A stretch of DNA of 30,726 bases from Anaerolineales bacterium UBA3082 (GTDB lineage Bacteria; Chloroflexota; Anaerolineae; UBA7937), in contig DFBK01000010.1 in the NCBI GenBank assembly GCA_002366595.1, forward strand, positions 1 through 30,726. Reading direction: 5' to 3'. Position numbers and translations under genes: made by a program. Below, one piece after another: positions 23,901 through 29,613 of this stretch (its first letter is position 1; each line of letters opens with the position of its first letter). Below the pieces are notes generated by a model. The model saw nothing but the letters and a program-made list of their open reading frames with translations. It made no database searches and was not told the DNA's origin.

Positions 23901-24012
23901 CCGACTGGCCTCCGATTTGATGGAGCAGGGCGAGGCAGAGGCTCTCTGGAGAAACCTAGAAGGTGACGAAAGGTATGAAGGGCTCTTCCTCCTCGACGAG
24001 AAGGGGAGTTGA
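20926..24012 (+). CDS. Glycosidase-like / SpoIID / glycosidase-like fusion
   Basis: A 1028-aa protein. Domain 1 (1-325) is a TIM-barrel glycosidase fold homologous to the protein at 12573; Glu108 of FREPNL is kept but a nucleophile Glu is not evident. Domain 2 (333-515) is SpoIID/LytB, a lytic transglycosylase for peptide-free glycan: catalytic Glu367 in GVLPREM, LKAQAVAARCYA, a Cys/His pair region (DICTTTHCQVW) and YGHGVGMCQRGA. Domain 3 (533-885) is a second barrel with the same opening motif (WPRPPEDNGLG), keeping both acidic residues, Glu635 (IYNEPGDD) and Glu792 (CGEGGW). A Pro/Asp linker and a beta domain (900-985) end it. Start GTG 20926 follows GGAGGAG. No signal peptide or membrane helix is seen, although the substrate should be outside. 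I know no standard protein with this order. Confidence 0.88.
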   Translation: MRIRDYPRPREDTGLGFHWFPDFHHYDDRYLHTFLPLLKGMGASWLVIPSDTHGSIPPSFMRGLLEEDIEPVVQLSTPYITFLKQEELRDLCEKYASWGVHYISPFREPNLAPRWPQWEEEDLTERFMDLLIPCLETMYEVEGIVPLFSPLAPGGVFWDTVFLEACLDILNRRKKRRLYGKMAVAIENYAFNKPLTWGKGGKAQWPCAQPYQSLPGCEDHRGFCLFQWYDEIIRQKVGRSLPLIGAANGLLLGDRSSSDFSPIDEATHAQRSGQISQMMMRGEVPNYFFNNAFWLLATEDASPFAQGRWFRPNGEPVVKASIAALQEMPKEGRRFRVDLPEKIRVFTDGEVEVMDLEEYLKGVLPREMGKNAPLEALKAQAVAARCYAANAVKYPRHRERSADICTTTHCQVWSPTHHERTDRAVEETKGIVATYDDEIIGAFYFGHCDGRTRNSEDVWTGALSYCRSVPCGCGYDSMYGHGVGMCQRGAMKMAEEGATYEEILRHYYTGIETLTQGSTYELPVVDLSPEIPHMELWEWPRPPEDNGLGIHLGLDFREGALADDLSRVKDLGLKWVLLVPGDEIQLEKAIRLFWPQGIIPVVRPYTLIDRTHDFVRDVRVMQDCGVPPYVQIYNEPGDDREWSDVPQGFRGKRPDPPLFVSKWVNNALAVYDAGGYPGLQVLDVGLLREVIAETRRRGVMHLWGRAWFCPHNYGLNHPPRYPYDPVNQEGIPVQHPEWEFVAPIEEVNRWREEGKNPGQTIYDDYNGVLGFLTFAKVFEEELGFVPPMICGEGGWQYRSSQDRRYAVVGNYLHARYHQQMFSWFKTGRLSNGDPLPDYLFAVCPWILSGLDADAWYSKTMGTREETIALVKGLLPFLRELPTPPDDPEPPPDPEDEEWTMTVRREVRAGLRGIAGNFPRAGIRLTITDPWGNSVVTTSGSKAEHGPGGFEVPVWANGLYSLNFLDQRFQVMVQGDFLFLTFTQISPETLPWARLASDLMEQGEAEALWRNLEGDERYEGLFLLDEKGS

Positions 24013-24038
24013 CAACTTAAAATGGAAAGGAGGTTCTT

Positions 24039-24431
24039 ATGATCGCGGCTAGAGAGAATCGGGTCTTTGCCATATCGACCATGGTCCTGGCGGGACTTTT
24101 AGTCCTAGGACTGGTGGGCCTGGGTGGCTTCTACGGGTTAAGGCGGCTGCGAGGGGGTGAGCCTGCTCCCCTCCCCGCTCCTACCAAACCGCCGCTGGCT
24201 CTATCGACCCCCACACCCACGAAGGCGTTAATTCCCATCGCCACTCCCACCTCAGTGGTGGTCGCGGCCACTACGCCCACACCTACTACTAGCCAAGCCA
24301 CACCTACCGCTACCCCCTCAGGGGGTGGAGCGCTCCCGGCCACCGGCTGGGGAGGCTTTGATTCATTGCTCCTGGGGGTAGGCTTGGTAATGGTGATGAT
24401 AGCCGCCAGGCTGGCAAGGGGTAGAACATAA
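24039..24431 (+). CDS. LPATG-anchored small surface protein
   Basis: A 130-aa protein. Residues 8-34 form a hydrophobic segment (signal or anchor), 40-95 a Pro/Thr/Ala-rich spacer (TPTPT-type), then LPATG (99-103), a hydrophobic stretch (SLLLGVGLVMVMIAA) and a basic tail ARLARGRT. This is the classic cell-wall sorting signal cut by sortase. There is almost no folded cargo, so it may be a spacer, a stalk subunit or an anchor. AAAGGAGG precedes the ATG. No sortase gene is in the window. The hydrophobic N-terminus is unusually far from a typical cleavage motif and may stay as a membrane helix. Confidence 0.85.
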   Translation: MIAARENRVFAISTMVLAGLLVLGLVGLGGFYGLRRLRGGEPAPLPAPTKPPLALSTPTPTKALIPIATPTSVVVAATTPTPTTSQATPTATPSGGGALPATGWGGFDSLLLGVGLVMVMIAARLARGRT

Positions 24432-24457
24432 GATCGGTCCTAATTTGGAGGGACTAA

Positions 24458-25792
24458 GTGGCGAGCCTACATCGCCGACATCACGGCACGCCTTGGCTGC
24501 GCGGCGTTCTCTGGTGCACCTTGTTCGTCGCCTTTCTTCTAACCGGCTTTCAGACCGGTTATCGGGTGCACACCTATCTAGGTGATCTCCTGGCGGTGCT
24601 CAGGATCTCCCCGGGGAGGATCGCCCTTTCCCCTCCCTCCACCCCTATCACCACTGGGAGTCCGGAGGAGGGTCAAGTGGGGCTTCCCCAATGGGGTGGA
24701 AAAGGGAGGGTCAATATCCTGATCTTGGGCACCGACCGGAGGGATGAGGGGGAGAGGGCAGTGCGCACCGATACTATGATGGTAGCCTCCCTTGACCCTG
24801 TGGCTAGGAGAGCGGTCGTCTTCTCCATCCCCAGAGATCTCTGGGTGTTCATCCCCGGCTATGGAGAGGGGCGGATCAACACAGCTCACTTCTACGGGGA
24901 GTTGAACGGCGGCCAGGGACCTGCCTTAGCCAAAGAGACGGTGGAGGCGAATCTAGGGATCCCCATCGATTATTATGTGCGCCTCGATTTCGAGGGTTTC
25001 AAAGAGATAGTGGATACCCTGGGGGGGATAACCATCGATGTAGAGGCTCCCATCCGCGATGATATGTTCCCCGATGATGATTATGGCTATCGAACTATCC
25101 ACATCCCCGCCGGGAAGCAAGAGATGGACGGGGAGATGCTCCTCCAGTATGTGCGCACCCGCCATGGGGGAAACGATTTCGAGAGGGTGAGGAGACAGCA
25201 ACAAGCGCTTCGAGCCCTGGCTCAGCGAGCCCTTGATTTGAACCTCTTGCCTCGCCTCCCGGCCTTGATCAACACCGCTCTTGATGCTATCTCCACCGAT
25301 ATTCAGCCTTTGGAGATTTTAGCCCTTGCCAACCTGGGGAACCAGATAGGTCTGGATGGCCTAGAGATGAAGGCCATCGATGAGTCGTTAACCACCCCCT
25401 TCGTGACTCTGGACGGGGCTCAGATCCTCCTGCCCGACAAAGCAGGGATAGAGGCTATGTTGGAAGGACTCTTTGCCCCCTCTATCCCTCTAGCCAGCCT
25501 GGAGAAGAAAGGCGAAGAGGTGAGGATGGTCGTAAGGAACGGCACGACGCAGGTTGGATTGGCGGAGGAGGTGGCTGATCTTCTCTATCGACGGGGTTAC
25601 GATGTTCAGAAACAGATCGATCTGGAAGCGCCCCAGTACGAGGAGACGGTAATAGCCAGCCGTGAAGAGAGTAAGGAATTGGCTTGGAACATAGCAGGGC
25701 TTCTAGGCATCGACCGGGTGCTCCTTGCCTCCTTTGAGGGCGAGGATGCGGACATCACCATCCTCTTAGGGCGGGGTTTCGCCCTCCCCTAA
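24458..25792 (+). CDS. LytR-CpsA-Psr (LCP) family glycopolymer transferase
   Basis: A 444-aa membrane protein that attaches polyprenyl-linked glycopolymers to peptidoglycan. One N-terminal membrane helix (GVLWCTLFVAFLLTGFQTGY), then the LCP domain (about 88-250): VNILILGTDRRD, RTDTMMVASLDP, SIPRDLWV, INTAHFYGE, VDTLGGITIDV and YVRTRHGGNDFERVRRQQ, with the Arg and Asp residues expected to bind the pyrophosphate. A LytR_C domain follows (about 345-440; VVRNGTTQVGLAEEVADLL). The start is GTG 24458, after TGGAGGGA. It is the last gene of the long operon. Its 3' end overlaps the end of the convergent gene by 27 bases. It fits the wall theme of the operon. Confidence 0.95.
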   Translation: MASLHRRHHGTPWLRGVLWCTLFVAFLLTGFQTGYRVHTYLGDLLAVLRISPGRIALSPPSTPITTGSPEEGQVGLPQWGGKGRVNILILGTDRRDEGERAVRTDTMMVASLDPVARRAVVFSIPRDLWVFIPGYGEGRINTAHFYGELNGGQGPALAKETVEANLGIPIDYYVRLDFEGFKEIVDTLGGITIDVEAPIRDDMFPDDDYGYRTIHIPAGKQEMDGEMLLQYVRTRHGGNDFERVRRQQQALRALAQRALDLNLLPRLPALINTALDAISTDIQPLEILALANLGNQIGLDGLEMKAIDESLTTPFVTLDGAQILLPDKAGIEAMLEGLFAPSIPLASLEKKGEEVRMVVRNGTTQVGLAEEVADLLYRRGYDVQKQIDLEAPQYEETVIASREESKELAWNIAGLLGIDRVLLASFEGEDADITILLGRGFALP

Positions 25793-26611
25793 GGGTTGGA
25801 GCCAGGCTCCGGCGGACCAACCCTCTAACCTCTCATAAGTTAGTTGCCACCAGCGGTAGCCATCCGCTTCTACCGGCCCTCCTATGACCTGGACCAAGGT
25901 ACCCTCCGGTAGAAGATAAACTGTGCTGGAGGCGAAGCCCGGCCCCTCTCGTAACTGGAGTCCCTCTCCCTTAGTGCCTCTCACCCTCATATAACCCCTC
26001 TCCGACCCCCGAAAGAGAGGGGTTGGGGTAGTCTCCTCTACAGTGAGTTCAACCGGCGCCCGAAGTGCCGGATCCAATCCTCGTGCCTCAAAATATTCCT
26101 CGCCCAAGAAGCCTAGTTGGACACACTTTTTATCGGGATGCCACTCCAGGCGGGCTCGCTGGAAATATTGGACGATGAGCCCCCTCTCTAAAAATGGCTC
26201 GGTGATGGGATAGCCAAAGACCTCCTTCCCTCCTTTGCCCTCGTAATAATCGAGGAAGGCGAAGGAGAGAGCATGGCCTGTTTGGGGGTAGTAGCGGTGG
26301 GGGAAGTGATATGTGGGCTCAAACGGCGGGCTCCGCTGTCCCAAGAGTTCACCCAGGGGAGCCACTTCTACCTCCCCGCTTCCGGACGCCTTTTTCCCAC
26401 GGGATCCTGTGAGGACTAGGCGAGCCCTCTGGAAGTATTGAACCAAGAGGCCTTTTTCTTGAAAGTAGTTGAAGAAAGCCCCTTGCAGGTTATGGCCCGT
26501 CTCCGGGAAGTACCTGGTTCCTCCCTCTTGGGCGTAGCCTGGGGAGTTGAGAAGATACAACCCCTCTGCCGTCAGGGCTATGAGGAGTAGAAGAAGCAAC
26601 GCTCTTTTCAT
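25766..26611 (-). CDS. Secreted Chloroflexota-type repeat protein with SH3b domain
   Basis: A 281-aa exported protein. A signal peptide (MKRALLLLLLIALTAEG) precedes two copies of a repeat known to me from many Chloroflexota surface proteins. The first is a short copy (YFPETGHNLQGAFFNYF ... LVQYFQRARL). The second is full length (YYPQTGHALSFAFLDYY ... VFGYPITEPF ... VQYFQRARLEWHP ... LGFLGEEYF). A bacterial SH3 domain (about 205-275; LQLREGPGFASSTVYLLPEG ... WWQLTYERLEGWSAGAWL) probably binds the wall. I chose ATG 26611; in-frame ATGs at 26620 and 26629 would add up to six residues. It is divergent from the kinase gene and convergent with the LCP gene, so it is a separate unit. Its molecular role is unknown. 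Confidence 0.9.
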   Translation of the reverse strand: MKRALLLLLLIALTAEGLYLLNSPGYAQEGGTRYFPETGHNLQGAFFNYFQEKGLLVQYFQRARLVLTGSRGKKASGSGEVEVAPLGELLGQRSPPFEPTYHFPHRYYPQTGHALSFAFLDYYEGKGGKEVFGYPITEPFLERGLIVQYFQRARLEWHPDKKCVQLGFLGEEYFEARGLDPALRAPVELTVEETTPTPLFRGSERGYMRVRGTKGEGLQLREGPGFASSTVYLLPEGTLVQVIGGPVEADGYRWWQLTYERLEGWSAGAWLQPLGEGETPP

Positions 26612-26675
26612 AAAGCCCATCCCCACCATTTTCTCTATTATAAGCCCTCGTCCAAAGGTGTCAACATCTAGGGGG

Positions 26676-26704
26676 TTGACAGGAAACTATTTTTATGTTA
26701 TATC
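26676..26704 (+). promoter_or_regulatory. Possible sigma-70 promoter for the kinase operon
   Basis: A perfect -35 TTGACA (26676-26681) is followed after 17 bases by TATATC (26699-26704), a 4/6 match to -10. It lies in the AT-rich divergent region and would give a leader of about 80 bases before the kinase ATG at 26793. A second -10 (TATAAT at 26737-26742) lacks a -35 and may depend on an activator. Confidence 0.55.
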
Positions 26705-26748
26705 AATAACATAAAATAACATAGTAACCTTTGATTTATAATAAATCA
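26695..26748 (+). promoter_or_regulatory. Candidate OmpR-type operator: ATAACAT repeats and a dyad
   Basis: ATAACAT occurs twice as direct repeats 10 bp apart (26706-26712 and 26716-26722), and once inverted just before (ATGTTAT, 26695-26701). A perfect dyad TGATTTA-TAA-TAAATCA follows at 26732-26748 and encloses TATAAT (26737-26742). Direct repeats with about one helical turn spacing, in place of a -35 box, are the usual binding pattern of OmpR/PhoB-type activators. Two such regulators are encoded downstream, so self-regulation is plausible but inferred. Confidence 0.5.
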
Positions 26749-26765
26749 GTGTTGCGAGGGAGAGG

Positions 26766-26784
26766 GCTGATCGGAAGGATCAGC
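26766..26784 (+). promoter_or_regulatory. Small hairpin in the kinase leader
   Basis: GCTGATC and GATCAGC form a perfect 7-bp stem around a GGAAG loop, 8 bases before the kinase ATG at 26793. It places a purine-rich, ribosome-site-like sequence in the loop, so it could tune translation. A chance dyad cannot be excluded. Confidence 0.35.
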
Positions 26785-26792
26785 GGGATAGG

Positions 26793-27872
26793 ATGCGAAA
26801 GGAGTCTCCTCTGCTACAGGCCCGGGGAGAGGAAGGGCTAGAGGCGATCCTAGATAGCATAGCCGATGGGATCGTAGTCACCGATGCTCAGCGCCGGATA
26901 GTTAGTCTCCATGGCTCACTCTCTGAGTTATCCGGTTCTCTGGGCTGTTTCTGTGGGGATATCTTCCAGCCATCCTCCCGGCCTGGGAGAAAAGTTTGTG
27001 AGGAAGGGTGCATCCTATCGCGGGCTATGGAGGAGGGTCCCCTTTTCTTGTCCCCAGTAGAGTGTATCGAGAGTAAGGAGAAGGTTCACACTCCTGCACA
27101 TGGCGTGGCAGCGCCGGTTCGGGGTAAAGGGGGCGAAGTTCAAGGGGCCCTCCTCGCCTTTTGGAACTCCCGTCCGCCTTACGCTCAGTCTGGGAAGGAC
27201 GATTTTCTCTGCCTAGTCTCTCATGAATTGCGGGCCTCCCTTACAAATATCATGGTCGCTGCCCAGACGGGGAGGCGTGGCCCTGGAGCCAGTGAGCCTG
27301 TGCGGCGCGAACTTTTGGGTATCATCTTCGAAGAGGCTGGAAGGCTCACCCGTTTCCTGGAGAAGGTGGTGCGGGTCTCGGCTTTGGAGGAGGGGAGGCT
27401 AAAGCCTCGCCATCGCCAACTGGTGCTTCGTTCCCTGGTGAGCAAAGCGCTGGCCCGGCAAGGCCGCCGTCAAGGAGACCACCGCTTCGAATTTTGGTCT
27501 CATGAAGATGGCTTGCACATTCTGGCCGATGAAGAGTGGACGATTTTCATCCTCGATAACCTGTTAGACAACGCCATCAAATACTCACCATCTAGAAGCA
27601 TCATCAAGATCGACATTCAACCTCTGGATGGGGAGTTTGCCTCGGTCTCGGTCACTGATTCAGGAAAGGGGATCCCCGAGAAAGATCTCCCTCATATCTT
27701 TGACAAATTCTATCGGGTCAGAGGAGGTAGAGGTCGGGAGCCCGACGGATTTGGCCTCGGCCTATATTTGGCCAAGAAGTTGGCGGAGGCCCAAGGGGGG
27801 AAGATCTGGGCGGAGAGTAAAAGGGGGCAGGGCTCCAAGCTCACTTTTACTTTGCCCCTTTGGCCCCCCTAG
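26793..27872 (+). CDS. PAS-containing sensor histidine kinase
   Basis: A 359-aa kinase without membrane segments, so a cytoplasmic sensor. A PAS domain (about 15-125) has cysteines at 52, 54, 69 and 73 (GCFCGD ... KVCEEGC) and at 91, which could bind a metal, cluster or redox signal. The HisKA domain has His144 (LVSHELRASL), with Ser in place of the usual Pro after it. The ATPase domain has DNLLDNAIKYSP, DSGKGIPEKDLPHIFDKFYR and GFGLGLYLAKKLAEAQGG. It autophosphorylates on His144 and passes phosphate to the OmpR-type regulator that starts 16 bases downstream. Whether it also serves the degenerate second regulator or the sigma-54 system is unknown. Confidence 0.95.
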   Translation: MRKESPLLQARGEEGLEAILDSIADGIVVTDAQRRIVSLHGSLSELSGSLGCFCGDIFQPSSRPGRKVCEEGCILSRAMEEGPLFLSPVECIESKEKVHTPAHGVAAPVRGKGGEVQGALLAFWNSRPPYAQSGKDDFLCLVSHELRASLTNIMVAAQTGRRGPGASEPVRRELLGIIFEEAGRLTRFLEKVVRVSALEEGRLKPRHRQLVLRSLVSKALARQGRRQGDHRFEFWSHEDGLHILADEEWTIFILDNLLDNAIKYSPSRSIIKIDIQPLDGEFASVSVTDSGKGIPEKDLPHIFDKFYRVRGGRGREPDGFGLGLYLAKKLAEAQGGKIWAESKRGQGSKLTFTLPLWPP

Positions 27873-27888
27873 CGAGGAGGGCGTGGGG

Positions 27889-28668
27889 ATGTCGCTCCCT
27901 AAGGGAACCGGGGAGGGTTTGGTGCTAGAGAGAAGGGCGACAGACCATAGAGCAAAGATCCTAATCATGGAGGACGATTCAGCCCTAGTGAGGTTGCTCA
28001 CTCTCAACTTGGAGGGTGAGGGGTACACCGTTCACTCCGCTGGCGACGGCATCGAGGGTTTGAGGTTAGCCTTCGAGAAAAAGCCCGATCTAGTCGTCCT
28101 GGATATCATGATGCCGGTCATGGATGGTTGGGGGGTCTGTCAGAGGTTGCGGGAGGTTTCCGATCTTCCCATCCTCATGCTCACTTGCTGCACCGATCTC
28201 CGAGACAAGGTACGAGGGCTTTCTATGGGAGCCGATGACTACCTGTCCAAGCCTTTCGACATGGAGGAGCTTCTCTTGCGTATCGAGGCCCTTCTCCGCC
28301 GCAGCAGGTGGAGGCCCCACGTCTCCAGGCCTACCACCTTCGATGATGGGAGCCTGTTGGTGAATCTGGAGACTAGGGAGGTAAGACGCGGGAAGGAGCG
28401 GGTGGAATTGACACCCACGGAGTTCCGCCTGCTCGCTTGCTTCATTCGAAACCCGGGCCGGGTGTTGAGCAAAGAGTATCTCCTCTCGCAGGTATGGGGG
28501 CCGGAATATGTGGAAGCCCTCCATTATGTGAAGGTCTATGTGAGACATTTGCGGCGAAAGATCGAGGAGGCCCCCACTCATCCCCGATACATATTGACGG
28601 AGAGGGGGGTGGGATATCGGTTCGCCCCTCAGGCGGCATCAGGTGAGCGCTCTTCTGCCCTAGTATGA
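27889..28668 (+). CDS. OmpR/PhoB-family response regulator
   Basis: A 259-aa transcription factor. An N-terminal extension of about 20 residues precedes a canonical receiver: MEDDS acidic pair, phospho-acceptor Asp in LVVLDIMMPVMDG, Thr in LMLTCC and Lys in LSKPFDMEEL. The winged-helix DNA-binding domain (about 155-250) shows VELTPTEFRLLACFIRNPGR, VKVYVRHLRRKIE and LTERGVGYRF. ATG 27889 lies 8 bases after GAGGAGG and follows the kinase stop closely; GTG 27883 in the same frame is too near that site. Its binding sites may be the ATAACAT repeats (26706) or the TTGAC repeats (29528); this is inferred. Confidence 0.95.
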   Translation: MSLPKGTGEGLVLERRATDHRAKILIMEDDSALVRLLTLNLEGEGYTVHSAGDGIEGLRLAFEKKPDLVVLDIMMPVMDGWGVCQRLREVSDLPILMLTCCTDLRDKVRGLSMGADDYLSKPFDMEELLLRIEALLRRSRWRPHVSRPTTFDDGSLLVNLETREVRRGKERVELTPTEFRLLACFIRNPGRVLSKEYLLSQVWGPEYVEALHYVKVYVRHLRRKIEEAPTHPRYILTERGVGYRFAPQAASGERSSALV

Positions 28669-28684
28669 TGAGGTTTCGAGATCG

Positions 28685-29395
28685 ATGGAAAACAAGATCT
28701 TACTTGTAGGGAGCGACTTGGCTCTCTTGAAACGTCTAGAGGAGGTTCTCGGGGAGAGGGGATACAGGGTGGAAAAGGCCTATTCTTTAGACCAGGCTCT
28801 CTGGCAACTTTTCCATTATTCTCCCCAATTAGTGATCATCCAAGGGGATACCATACCTTCTTCTCTAAACCTGTTGGAGGCCTGCCGCCGTACAAGGGAG
28901 GTCTCTCGGGTGCCCATCATTACCCTCTCCTCTGACAAAGTAGAGAGACTGAGAAGCCTGGAACTGGGAGCCGATGACTCCCTTCCGAGGCCTCTGGATA
29001 TGGAGGAACTCCTCGCTCGGGTGGCAGCGCTCCTGCGACGCACGGATCGAGAGGCAGCAGAACCTAGGCTTTCCATCTATTCCGCTCCTGGTATCTGGGT
29101 TAACTTCGATACCCATGAGGTAAGCATAGGCGACAAAGTTGTGCGCCTCACATCAGGGGAGTTCCGCTTGTTGGAATACTTAGTCCGTAACGCCGGACAG
29201 ATCCTAACCCACGAGCAACTCTTGGAAGCGATCTCTGCCAACCTTTCTAGGCCGACCATGGGGATCCTTCGTCAATACATTTCCCGACTGCGAAGAAAGA
29301 TAGAGGCAGACCCCGCTCTTCCCAGGCTCATCATTACCCACCGGGGGTTAGGATATTCCTTCTCTCCCGAAGGCGACTGGGAGGGTGGACCTTGA
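28685..29395 (+). CDS. OmpR-type regulator with degenerate receiver
   Basis: A 236-aa protein with an intact winged-helix DNA-binding domain (about 135-228; VVRLTSGEFRLLEYLVRNAG, LRQYISRLRRKIE, ITHRGLGYSF) but an altered receiver. The acidic pair is reduced to GSD (9-11). The phospho-acceptor position reads LVIIQGDTIP, with Gln53 where Asp is expected. The conserved Lys is Arg102 (PRPLDMEEL). It is therefore unlikely to be switched by ordinary phosphorylation; Asp55, two residues on, is a possible substitute. Similar pseudo-receivers act constitutively, bind small molecules or dimerise with a normal partner. It is the third gene of the kinase operon, 16 bases after the canonical regulator, so heterodimers or competition for one site are plausible. 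Confidence 0.92.
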   Translation: MENKILLVGSDLALLKRLEEVLGERGYRVEKAYSLDQALWQLFHYSPQLVIIQGDTIPSSLNLLEACRRTREVSRVPIITLSSDKVERLRSLELGADDSLPRPLDMEELLARVAALLRRTDREAAEPRLSIYSAPGIWVNFDTHEVSIGDKVVRLTSGEFRLLEYLVRNAGQILTHEQLLEAISANLSRPTMGILRQYISRLRRKIEADPALPRLIITHRGLGYSFSPEGDWEGGP

Positions 29396-29426
29396 TGAGA
29401 GAGTAACTAGGTCCCGTTTCCTCGCT

Positions 29427-29500
29427 CTCTGGGCCGGGTTGGAAGCTCCAAGGCGATGAACGCCGTCCTCTCCTACAACCTGGCCCAGAGTATTTTTCTC
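29427..29500 (+). terminator. Long branched hairpin followed by T-rich tract
   Basis: The arms 29427-29441 (CTCTGGGCCGGGTTG) and 29476-29490 (CAACCTGGCCCAGAG) pair over 15 bp with one G-U. The loop holds a small extra stem (GGCG/CGCC, 29452-29464). TATTTTTCTCTTCTCC follows. It starts about 30 bases after the second regulator's stop and would end the kinase operon. The stretch between this gene and 29614 contains no other coding sequence that I can support. Confidence 0.75.
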
Positions 29501-29527
29501 TTCTCCTTCTAACCCAGTTTTCCCGCT

Positions 29528-29570
29528 TTGACCATATTTTGACCTCCTTTTGACTTGTTTATGGTAGAAT
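29528..29570 (+). promoter_or_regulatory. Three 11-bp-spaced TTGAC repeats with a -10 box
   Basis: TTGACC (29528), TTGACC (29539) and TTGACT (29550) recur with exact 11-bp spacing, each preceded by T. A -10 hexamer TAGAAT follows at 29565-29570, 9 bases after the third repeat, too close for that repeat to be a normal -35. This geometry matches Pho-box-like sites, where an OmpR/PhoB-type activator replaces -35 recognition. The transcript would start near 29577 and lead into the formate-THF ligase gene. Confidence 0.65.
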
Positions 29571-29613
29571 GATTGTTTAGGGCAACCCCTATTTTTCACA
29601 AGGAGGCACAGAA

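Noticed and set aside
27628..27888. Extended N-terminus of the OmpR-type regulator
   Set aside because: This part lies inside the kinase gene in another frame; ATG 27889 has a proper ribosome site.
29550..29570. TTGACT plus TAGAAT as an ordinary sigma-70 promoter
   Set aside because: The spacer is only 9 bases; the 11-bp repeat pattern explains the hexamers better.
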